A program made the translations under genes and the position numbers. 64,000 bases of DNA from Blasia pusilla (taxonomy: Eukaryota; Marchantiophyta; Marchantiopsida; Blasiales), in assembly GCA_050084515.1 (NCBI GenBank), contig CM114271.1:26226001-26290000 (forward strand), in the 5' to 3' direction. Of this stretch, positions 37,701 to 48,381 are shown in pieces. A model generated the notes under the pieces. That model saw only the letters and a list, made by a program, of their open reading frames with translations, was not told the DNA's origin and ran no database searches. The first letter of the stretch is position 1. Each line of letters begins with the position of its first letter.

Positions 37701-39429
37701 AGAAAAAACTATTTCTTCTTTTAGGAATACGCATGTAGCCTTAATAGTCTAGATTCATGATGAAATTGTAGAGACATAAAATATTCACAACCCCAACCCA
37801 AAAAAATGTATAAGATGGCTCATTTTTGTTCCTTTCAAAACATTGAATTCATGTTTCATATAAGACTTTTTTACATGGAGGTGACAATGTCTCATTCATG
37901 TATTGTAGCATTCTATATCATGAACTTTCCCCTTGTTTCCCCACTTGAACTTGAAGTGCTACCAATACAATACAATACAATACATTTTGTGTCAAGGTTG
38001 TAAGTTGTATCCCCTTTCTTCAAAATTGATCCACCTGATCTCTCCACTCATAATTCTTTCCCTTGCGTGCAAATTTTTACGAGAAGCAAATAATAATGGA
38101 TATGTCAAGTTTGGTCATTATGGAGAGGCTTTCAACAAAGATAAATAAAATAAAAAAATATTTAAAACAAATCCTTGAAGAAAGATTCATGAATTCTTGT
38201 AAAGTACCACACGAATCATATGTCACACTTGGACGTCACAAACCTACAAGATACCCTTAGTATGAAGCCAGTCATATTCCTTTGTGATGAATGTCACGTA
38301 AATTTTGCATGAGCCAAAAAGTATTAATTATCAAACAAAGATTAGCTGGGTATAATTATTTTTAGTAGACTCATCGATTTTAATTAGTGGCCCAATTATA
38401 ATAGAGTACACATTTGGAGATGAAGAATTCCATATGAGATTGATCAAAATCTTTAGTAAAACTAGCATCATATGTAAGGAAGTACTTGTAAATCAAGTGG
38501 GATGAGAATATATACATCTTGAAATCTTCTCTAAGCTAGAAATTTTGGAGAATAACCTTATCTTTCCTCAAATTGACTAAAGTCCAAGGAAAAATAAGGA
38601 TATATTAATAGACGTGAGAACCCTGTTCTGTGGTCTACATGTAGAAATCTTTTTTTCCCTTAAACCAAGAGAACATTGTAGATTCATTATGTTACATAGC
38701 ACAATTCATCTTTTAATATTCAAATTTTCCAAACACTCATAGAATAAAGCTATGTTGACCCTAAGTTCTACTTAAATCCACAAAAGCAGAGAATAGTTTG
38801 GGGTTAATTTATGGAAAATGCGATGATCCAATTTTCCGGTAGGAAAACTATTCGAGAAATCCCTTCTTTTTCTAGAATAGAATCCATATCATAGAGGACT
38901 GCGTTAGATTATACCAAGAAAGTTAAATAATTGAGGCAAAGAACGCAAAAATTACCATGCTCTTTCATAATTTCTAATCTTAGCCATCTACAAACTAAAG
39001 GATTTGCTATTTATAGCTTTAATTCTCCATTTTAAGGGAACCTGCCTTAACAACCATCAATATCATATCAATCGGCCTCCACATTGGTTGGATATCACAT
39101 TATCTTGTTATTATTATAATTGTTAGTATATGACAATGTTACAATGATGTATGTTATGTAAAGATGTTTAAGGAAAAACATTATAATATTGGAAATTATG
39201 ATGCGATTCAACTAAAAATCTTGGAAATTAAACCAACTCTTCATTTTTCAACCATTCTTTTCTTTTTTCCTTTTGGGAAAAACTTGAACTTATTAAGGGT
39301 CCTTTTTCATCTATTTCTTGATCAAATCCGATCCTTAGTCATCCAATATAGCACAACAAGAGTGGGTTGTGAAATTTGTACCCCTCGTCAATTTAATAGA
39401 ACTTTAAAATATGTTGAAGAAGCATGGGT
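34724..39429. other. AT-rich intergenic DNA, no gene recognised
   Basis: No recognisable protein frames. A purine-rich AGAAGA-type stretch runs from 36,320 to 36,740, and a short (AATAC)n tract lies at 37,964-37,984. A GC-rich patch at 37,310-37,450 has no recognisable content. The 5' LTR of the downstream chromovirus may lie in here but was not identified. Confidence 0.4.
37964..37984. repeat. (AATAC)n microsatellite
   Basis: About four tandem copies of a five-base unit. Confidence 0.8.
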
Positions 39430-39481
39430 GATTTTGGTAGCTAAGTTAGAAAAAAAATTTGATTCTCCTAGTAATTCTCCT

Positions 39482-40165
39482 ATCCAGGTTCAGATGGCTC
39501 ATCTTTTAGAGGAATATAAAGATATTATGCCAAATGAACTTCCATCTCAATTACCTTCTAGAAGATCTTTAGATCATAAAATTGATCTTATACTTGGTTC
39601 GGACATCCCTAATAGGGGTCATGGTCGATGATTGACATATGCTGAATTAGAGGAACTCAAACATCAATTAACTGAGCTTTTAGAAAAAGAGCATATCTGA
39701 CCTAGTGTATCCCCTTATCCAGACCCAATACTATTTGTAGCTAAGAAAGATGGTACTATTAGAATGTGTGGAGATTATCGAGCATTAAATAAGATTACTG
39801 TCAAGAATCGATATTCATTGCCCCTTATGGATGAAACTATGGATAGGTTAGCAAAAGGAAGGTTCTTCACTAAGTTAGATTTAAGATCAGGTTATCACCA
39901 AATTAGAATATCCGAAGGGGATGAATTTAAGACTGCTCGTACGCGCTATGGTTTGTATGAATGTGTTGTGCTACCTTTTAGTCTTACTAATGTACCTGCT
40001 ACTTTTTGTACATTAATGAATGATATCTTTAGAGATTTGTTAGATGTATGTGTGATAGTATATTTAGATGATATAATAATCTTCTCTTCTACTTGGGAAC
40101 AACATATGTTAGATGTTAGAGAGATTTTTGATCGTCTATGTCAAGAAAAAATTATATGTTAAAAA
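39482..40165 (+). pseudogene. Chromovirus reverse transcriptase, broken
   Basis: Begins with LLEEYKDIMPNELPSQLP, the usual lead-in, followed by TGA stops at 39,629-39,631 and 39,698-39,700. The fingers and palm follow: [21 protein letters not shown], then YLDDIIIFS with the catalytic aspartates. A frame break after EKIIC at about 40,160 ends the reading. Confidence 0.9.
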
Positions 40166-40868
40166 GAGTAAATGTTCTTTTGGACAATCAAATGTAGTTT
40201 TCTTAGAATGTTTAATTAATAGTGAAGATGTTCATCCAAACCATAATAAAATTCAGGTATTATTAAGTTAGCATAGATCCCAAAACATAGCAAAGACTTG
40301 TTCATTCCTTGGATTAGCTACTTATTTCGGAAGACATGTTAAAATGTTTTCTGAAATAGCTAGTCCATTACATGCTCTAACTAGTAAGAAACATGTTTAA
40401 AGTTGGACCCAAGAGTGTGAAATAGCTTTTGAAAAACTCAAAGAAATTTTGAGTACTGAACCTGTATTAGCTCTACCTAATGTAAGAGAATCATTTGAGG
40501 TGCATACTGATGCATCCAATCTGGCCATTGGAGGATTGTTAATCCAAGCTAGGAAATCGATAGCTTATGAGTCCCATAAGTTGAGTGAGACAGAGATAAA
40601 GTGGGTAGCTCATGAAAAAGAAATGTATGGTGTAATATTTTTTTTTAAAGGTGGGAACACTACCTCATTCCAAGTACAGTCACTATAGTAACTGACAATA
40701 TTGCTAACACCTATTTTCAAACCCAACCCAGACTTTCACCAAAACAAGTTAGGTGGCAACTTGAATTATCTAAATACCATGTTATTTGGAAGTACGAGAA
40801 AGGAAAAGAGCATATACATGTTGATGTATTGAGTCGTAAAGTTATTTTGTTGCTCAAACTTTGGAGCA
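40166..40868 (+). pseudogene. Chromovirus connection and RNase H domain, broken
   Basis: Thumb-region remnants, including SFLGLATYFGRHVK, run to a TAA-interrupted segment. HTDASNLAIGGLL then marks the first RNase H aspartate, followed by a SETEIKWVAHEKEM helix. A T-rich slippage site near 40,640 shifts the frame before the C-terminal part. Confidence 0.8.
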
Positions 40869-40989
40869 AGAATTGCTTGACTTAGTCGGATCCGCAACTA
40901 AAGTTGATCTTCAGGCAAGAGAGTGGCATCGCCAACAAGCAAGCGATCCTAAGCTTTTGAAATATTTGCAATTTAAAATGGATTGTGGG

Positions 40990-41830
40990 TTTTTTAAAAA
41001 GATAGAGTGTACATTCCAGATGGAGAAATTAGGACTACGATTTTTAGTGAGTACCATGATTGTATATTAGCTGCTCATGGTGGGCATGAGAAAAATCTAG
41101 ACCGAGTGAAATACATATTTTATTGGCCTTCTTTAATAAGAGATGTTGAACAATATGTAGCTTCATGTATAGTTTGTCAACAAAATAGAGCTTATTATAG
41201 AAAAATGGTTGGTTTATTTCAACCTTTACCCATACCTGAAGGAATTTGGGAATCAATCAGTATGAATTTTGTATTGGGATTACCTATGTCATAGGGTTTT
41301 AATGCTATTTTGGTTGTGTGTGATAGATTTAGTAAACAAGCACATTTTGTTCCTTGTGTAGAGTCAATTTTTGCCAAGCAGACTGCTGGTTTATTTCTTA
41401 CTTATGTATTTAGATTACATGGACTACCCAAAGATATAGGTAGTGACAGAGATATCCGCTATAATTCTGATTTTTGGACTCGGTTGTTCAATAGATTAGG
41501 TACTAATCTGAAATTTAGTACAACATTCCATCCTCAAACTGATGGACAAATAGAGCGTGTAAACCAAGTGCTAGAACAAGGATTACGGAATTATATTATA
41601 GGAGATTAATTAGATTCGTCTTTGCATTTAGCACTTATAGAGTTTGCTTATATTTCCACTCGACATTTTGCTACAGGATTTGAACCATTTGAGATAATAT
41701 ATAGAGGTAAATACCCTCTATTGATACCTATTTCCTTATCTATGTGGAATGAATCAACTTCTCCACAAACCCCCTCTACTCCTGATGTAGATTTGTATTT
41801 AAAATATCAATGGTTTTGTGTTAGATATGG
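40990..41830 (+). pseudogene. Chromovirus integrase, broken, catalytic Asp lost
   Basis: The HHCC zinc-binding region is visible, ending in CIVCQQNRA. The core reads ISMNFVLGLP, where these integrases normally have Asp in place of the Asn at codon 41,265-41,267. The second Asp lies in SDRDIRYNSDFW and the Glu in TDGQIERVNQ. A TAG stop follows at 41,292-41,294 and a TAA at about 41,607. The Asp-to-Asn change alone would abolish strand transfer. Confidence 0.88.
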
Positions 41831-42327
41831 CTAAAGCTAACATGCAGAGAGCTCAACGTCGATACGCAAAACAAGTAAATCAACACCGTCGAGAGATGGA
41901 ATTTGAGGTAGATGATCGTGTATGGTTGAAAACCAAGAATTTTAATTTTCCTTTTGAACAAGTGAGAAAGTTAGTACCTAGATGGGCTGGTCCTTTTACC
42001 ATTATTAGGAAAATTCAAAAGACCGCTTATGAATTGAAATTGCCTCCTCGTATGCATCAATATCATCTAGTGTTTCATGTTTCCTTGCTTAAGGAATTTG
42101 TGGAAGATTTAGAAAGTTTTTCAGATAGAGAACAAAAATGGCATCCGGTATTAGAGAGTTTACCGTCTTTGGATGATATGCAAGTGGAAAAGATTTTAAA
42201 TGACCGCTTAGTGCCAAAAGAAAGTGGTCAATATGAGAGGGAATTTTTTATTAAATGGAAGGATAGAGGAATATCCACTTCCACTTGGGAACCTCAAATG
42301 AAATTACCATGGAATCAAATGAGATAA
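41818..42327 (+). pseudogene. Integrase C-terminal region with chromodomain-like end
   Basis: An open 170-codon frame. The first part, with FEVDDRVWLKTKNF, VPRWAGPFTI and YHLVFHVSLLK, is the GPF/Y module of chromovirus integrases. The end, VEKILNDRLV followed by EFFIKWKDRGISTSTWEP, resembles a chromodomain used for targeting to modified histones, although aromatic-cage residues are only partly kept. It is the best preserved segment of the element. Confidence 0.8.
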
Positions 42328-43033
42328 CCATTGAAATGTTGGTTGGAAACCAAACAAAAATGGGCCAGAAGGGAGGAGGCCTAAGAAGCGTAGAAGGGAG
42401 AAAAACTTAAGAGATACATATGGTGATAAAGATATATAGTAGTGGGTCCTTAGCAGATCATTGATGAGGGTGCAATGCGGTGGCATGATCAACTGATTCC
42501 CGCACATAGCCTGAGATGGATTTGTGATCATCTACTATATAACTCTATATCATATAGTGCAGTCTCATGGGATACCCAGAAGAAATTTCCCAAGAAATTG
42601 AGTCTAGAAAAGAAAGACAGTTGGTTTGAAGGACGCTTCAACCCCATTATATCCAAAGAAGGAGAAGGATATAAAGCCAAGCATGGTAACCAGTCCTATT
42701 GGCTTAAGTGAACAAGAGTTCCAACCAAGTGTGGTTTGAGTCCCTTTGGTTGAAATTAAGATAATTGAACTCAAGAATAATTATTTTATGCATTATTTTC
42801 AAGAAAATGAGATATATGACTTTATTGTTGAGGCAGTGGGAAAAAGTAACTTAAAGATAAGTTTCCTTCCAAAATACAATTACAGGTTCGGCAAGATTGT
42901 CGAAAAGTTAAGATTAGATATGGAATTGGAATGGGAAATTCCATATCTACTCATTAAACTTTAAGATTGAATCTTCTTAACATTTTCTTCAACATAATCG
43001 ATCTTGGGGTCGAGATCTTTGTTGGTTGGGGAG

Positions 43034-44100
43034 TGTGTCGCAGTGTTTGTACACATGAAATAGTCGATGCGACGCGTCAAGTAAATAAAACGCACACGAC
43101 CGAATAGTCGTCGACTTTTAAGTGCACAGGCATATTCTTAACTTGACTCAGCGATGAAGATTCATACCACAAGTAATTCTCATCATGTAAGTCAAGACTT
43201 GGAGCTTTAGAAGACTAAGCTAGAAGATCCCGCAAGGAAAGTGGTAGTAAGGCCCAATGGGCACTTCATGTAATACTTACGGGGAAATTATAAGTGTTAG
43301 CCAAGGATAAGTATGAAGGCTACACTCCTGTAAAGTAAGAATAAGATTTTTGAGGTTAAAAAGGAAAGATTGAAGATGGAAGTCAATTACGGAGAGTTGC
43401 CGTCCAAAAAGTAACGGTGTCGTTTGAATCTTGTGGACGGCCAAAGAATCTTGGTAAATATTTGTTCAAGAGAAAATCTCAAGGAAAATGGACAAAAATA
43501 CTTGAGTAAAATTGACCAAGTAGTAAGAGTGACCAAGGAAGAGGGAAAAAGTCTCTACCATTCAAAGAGAGCCAAATGGCAAAAGCTCCTTAGAGGAGAA
43601 TTGGAAGGATAAGTTAAAGGAGACTAAAACGCGTTTTGGAGGAGAAAATGGAGATCAAGGACGCGTTTAAAAGCCACGAAGAAGAGTTTTTCACGACACA
43701 AGTTTTCAGAGCGCCATCAGAAACAAAGAGCACGGGAGAAGTTGTCAAGTAAAGGGGAGTCATAAATCTGCTGCATAAAGTTGGAGATAACGTCTTAAAG
43801 CTTTTTGAGAGTTTTATTAGGGACTGCAAGAAGATTGAGACGCCATTGGAAATCTTGGAAGACGAGAGTTCTGTAAAAATTTGAATCATCTCTAGATCGT
43901 TTCTACAGCTCTCATAAAGTGAGGTTGAGTGCGCAGGGGTGCTGCAAAATAGTTGATTGCTGATTGAATTTGTGTACAATCAAGCGAGATCAAGGAGGAG
44001 ATTGAAGAGAGAAATTTCTGAAATCTTGGAGAATCTGGAGACTTGAGGAGATAAGATCAGTGCCTCCCTCAGTTTTCACATTAATTTTTGTTGGGATTGG
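43034..44100 (+). repeat. Possible 3' LTR of the chromovirus
   Basis: A purine-rich GGTTGGGGAG immediately precedes TGTGTCGCAGTG at about 43,034, a typical polypurine-tract-to-LTR junction for this group. The sequence after it changes in character and has no coding content. The right end is not defined and no matching 5' copy was found. Confidence 0.35.
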
Positions 44101-44388
44101 AAGAAGAGAGAAAGCAAGGAGTCTTTGAAGCTTGTAGAATGTCGTACGTGTTTGATAGTTGGGTTCTAAAGCCTTGGGTCTTGAGCTTTGATGATGAGAC
44201 TGAGTGGTCTTCTTGTTAAGGAGAACTGAGCCCTGAATTTTGTATCTCAGAGTTTAGATTTATAGTTGAAAGTGATTTGAGTGGTGAGTGGCACGTAGAA
44301 AAGTGCTTTATTACCAAAAGTTTCAATTTTGTCAATAGTGGTCAACTTATCTTGGCGTTTAATAATATTTTCCGTGAAATTTGGTATC

Positions 44389-44393
<5 letters not shown>

Positions 44394-44428
<35 letters not shown>
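44394..44428. repeat. (TA)n microsatellite
   Basis: About 17 TA units. It is flanked by GGTATCAT and AATAATACCA words that are roughly inverted, so the tract could fold into one hairpin. Confidence 0.9.
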
Positions 44429-44429
<1 letters not shown>

Positions 44430-44433
<4 letters not shown>

Positions 44434-47060
44434 ATACCATACATGTCCACCAAGACCAAAATCAATAATCTGCACACAAAAGCTTTCCGAAGACCATTAA
44501 CTTGATGAACAAATCATATAGACCTGAATTTTGTAAAAACTCTATAAATATAAGGAATGATTTTCCTATGCTTGGTGGTATCAACTTTTTTATTTCTCAA
44601 TCATAATCAAAGAAACCTCAAAGGTTTGGGGTGATACTCTCGTTTTTAAGATTCTCCCATTTATTTCTTTTCCCAAATTCTAATCATAAGTTTTGGTTAA
44701 TTCTATAGATTAGGAATGGAGGAAAGAAAGGATGTGGATTTATGGAAGGTAGGGTAGATATTAGGAAGAGATGGAATCATCAAACTAGGGCACAATTTTG
44801 GAACATGAGATGAGAAAAATGCATAATGAGTCACTCAAAAATGTTGGCAACCACTAGAGGATGAAGGGGATAGAGGAGACAACAAACTCCACCCATCATT
44901 TAGGAGAGCATAATATTGACTCTTCACAATGCTTGAATACGTAATACTAATTTTAAAACTTCAATGTAAGAGTGATACTTATGCAAAATAAGTACTTATT
45001 GTTTTAATTGACATGAATTTAATGGAATAGATAACGGTTAGGGATTTTATATCTTGTATGTGAATATTGTGAAATTAAAGTCATAACCTTTAGATCTCAT
45101 AAGGGACTTAGAATGAAAGGATTTCTATTTTTCATTTCCAAACTAAAATCGTAAACTAAATCACAATAAAAATGCATCGAGGTTATCTCCAATTGACAAG
45201 CATGATATACATATCAATTTGATGAAGTACAACACAACTTTGCAAGTTCGTATTTGGGATTCCACTTCGTGCAAGTGATTTGTGAGTCTAATCTAGTTTG
45301 TGACCATTCCAAACTCACTCACAAAGCGAATGTACAAGTCGTCGCAATTTACGACGCCTTGCCTCAAAAGACATAATTCTTACAATTAAACACTTTGTCG
45401 CTAACAATGTCGACAATAAATTCCCCTTTCACCACTTCTCCATTTTTGCTTGCTTCATTTCTCCCAACATATCTAGACTCCTCTTGTTATTTTGAAACTA
45501 TTTTCTTTTATAATGGAATGAACATTAAGTTTTTTGGGGGGGATTTTTTTTTAAAAAAATTATGTGGGAAGGGATGTAAATGAGTGAGGTTCATAATACT
45601 ACAAATTATTTTTTGAAAATGCGACTCCTAAACTATAACGAAAAAAACAGAGATATCATCCCAATAAATAACTTGAAAAGAAACTAATCTCCATTGTAAA
45701 GACATTTATTCTAGACAAGAGAAGACGAATAGAAAATCATTATTATGCAGTGGGAGAATACCATTACTTTGTCGAGGGCAGAAAACCAACAACTAAACGC
45801 TACATTGTGATTGAGGTTTAGCGGCAAGCGTCCTAAATTTAATTTTTACATGACCTTCTAACAATCAATACGATTACATACACCCACAAAAGTAGTAGAA
45901 AAGGTGTGATAGTTTTCATCTACTTTGCGAAATACTTACAACAGAAATGTGAGTGTAAGAAACAGCCTCTTTCATATCGTGTCGCGCAGATAATTTACAT
46001 TTCGATTTTTCTCTTCTGCATCTACATTACTTCACAGATGACTGAATGCAAGTTCTCACTAGTTTCCATGACTATCAAAGAGTCAAGAGGTATTGTGGTG
46101 TAATTGAGAAATTTTGTTCATTTCAGACTTTACATTTAGGCTACTGATTTGTAGTCAAGTATTTGATAAGGATGTAACCTATGTTTGCACCACACTTTTC
46201 ACATTGAATTACCTTTGCAAGACACTCTTCGTATTCGACTAATCAATCCAAGGAAAATTTTTAAAATTCTCACTAGGATACGGCCACTCAATCCATGGAA
46301 GGTTCTTTTAATTTCTCGCTAGGATATTGCCCATGGATTTCAAACGTTTTAAAACTTAGAAATTCTTTTGATATCTCATCGGAGTATTGCCTATAATCTT
46401 CACCTACTAACTTTCCACTCTTTCCATTCCCCTCTATACCAATCCTCTATTCCAATGTCCTATATTCCAATGACAGTAGCAGCATGACTTGTGGGGATGG
46501 GATAGAGGTATATATTACTAGTAGACCAAAGACGACGCAACTTTCGAAGTGAAATAAGCTCTAGGTACCATGCACCGTCCAAGAGACACTCATCTAGAGT
46601 ATTTGATGTAATCACGATTTTCATTCGCCATTTTTATTTGGTCATTTCAGAAGGTTGTCTTTCCTTTTGAGTTTGCCAATTATCGTGATATAGAAAGCTT
46701 CCCGATTATTGTTGGTTGCTGAAAAACGAATCCAAATCTCTCAGTGCATTTTCCCATTCAAGTAATTACATGCATTATAAACATGTACGCTGGTTACATT
46801 CCGAACAAGACAGTACAATTGCTAAGGTCTCATTCGTACCAAATGAACCAGCCAATTGTTCCTTGATCCTCACAGCAAAGAAGTAGCACTAGTATTCTCC
46901 ATTCCGCAATTTTACTTTGCATGGTACATGAGGAACCGTCCAGATGGATTCTTCTCATTGCAGTAATTCACCTACATTAATGACTGAGCCAGTGCTTCCG
47001 GTTTAAACAGTCCATCAGATTCGTAGTCTCAATTTTGTAGTCCCCACGGTTACACCTTCT
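44430..47060. other. AT-rich intergenic DNA, no gene seen
   Basis: No recognisable coding segment or repeat. Confidence 0.5.
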
Positions 47061-47069
47061 ATCTTATGT

Positions 47070-47116
47070 GGAGCCAACACAGGATCCATCATCCTCATGG
47101 ATCCTCTGTTGGCTCC
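47070..47116. repeat. Hairpin: 20-bp inverted repeat with one mismatch, 7-nt loop
   Basis: GGAGCCAACACAGGATCCAT at 47,070-47,089 pairs with 47,097-47,116 with one mismatch. It lies about 1.3 kb beyond the last exon I can place for the minus-strand gene at 48,382-51,270, possibly in its 3' portion. The loop is too short for a usual plant microRNA precursor. Confidence 0.9.
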
Positions 47117-48381
47117 ATGGCATTGCACACTGTAGAAGTGGTATCTACTACACGATACTTGGTAGTTTGCTTGGTTCATACTGGAATTCCATCCAGGCCC
47201 ACTTCAGCTTTCAACATGATAAGCTTTGGTCGTCCTGTTCCATATCAGCAAGATAAGCCACAAGTCCAGGTGTCTACTCTTCGCACTCACTATCCTTTGA
47301 AGGCAGATGATTCCCCCAGATAATCTCATTCCTATAGGGTCAGCCCTCAGAGTCCCATGCATGACATCCTCACATCACATTGCCTCATGATTTTTGGAAC
47401 CATGCATCAATTAATGACAAAAGTTATGTCTTAATGCAAACATAGGCTAGAATCTGTCGGCTGGCACAGTGGCATCTACAGACCAGGGCTCGTGGATTCC
47501 TCAGAGTGGGAATTGAATTTGGTAACTCCTAACCACCTGACCATTGGCACTGAATCCGTCTGTGCCTCAATTCTTCATTAGATACCCCATCCCAGAGATC
47601 TGGCACACGGTGCAAAGAAACATCTCATGGATGACACTAAACCTGTTAACCACAAGAAAGGCCTGGCCAAGCCATCTCTTGGATGGCCCTACACTTGGTG
47701 CCCACAACGTAGTCGCGTCTCCAACTGAGACAAGATAGTATTGCATATGGACAGTCTAATCAGTTTCGTCACAAGTAAACGAGAATCGGCTTGATTGGAA
47801 TTTGATTGGCTGAACCCACACCCAGACAAGATGCTTCACCAATCTTGGAGACCCGATTAAAACAAACGTGAAAAGGAACATGACCATAACTTGATCTCCC
47901 AAACTGTCTATGTAATGATATTTAAACTCTCCTAGTACCACAGCTTGGAGAGCAAGATACCACAGTAGTTTGGAGGCCATTACACCTGGTGACTAGAACA
48001 TGCTAGACATTGCTACCACAGGGCACCACACTGTATAAAAATGGTACTGATATTTGTACCGAAGCCTATTATTTGTGGAGCATTCAAAACTCTTTCCAGA
48101 TCCCACATTGTACATATATTAAGTCTAACTACCCAGCTCCAACCCAAGGAGACACTTTCCCTTCTCAGAGTATCATCTGAAGAAAAAGGAGCATATCCTC
48201 CTCCACTCAAGTGTGACAGAAAGTGGCTGATGGGCCCATCTAAAGTACCAAAATGTACCAAGACACGTCAATACATCATCTTGCATTATCTGAACCTGCT
48301 AACCTGCCTAATAATTTATCTAGCCCTGGACAACTCAGCCCAGGGCTCATATTATTGGTCAATGTCATAAGGTTATCAAAC

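Larger units (their letters stand above)
39430..43033 (+). mobile_element. Decayed chromovirus-type Ty3/gypsy retrotransposon
   Basis: Plus-strand order: end of protease/linker, reverse transcriptase, RNase H, integrase, chromodomain-like C-terminus, as in chromoviruses. AT-rich codon use blends with the flanks, unlike the GC-rich methyltransferase element, so the two belong to different lineages. Stops and frameshifts occur in every domain. A gag region was not recognised upstream. Confidence 0.85.

Noticed and set aside
47070-47116. Plant microRNA precursor
   Set aside because: The stem is only 20 bp and the loop 7 nt, too small for a usual plant microRNA hairpin.
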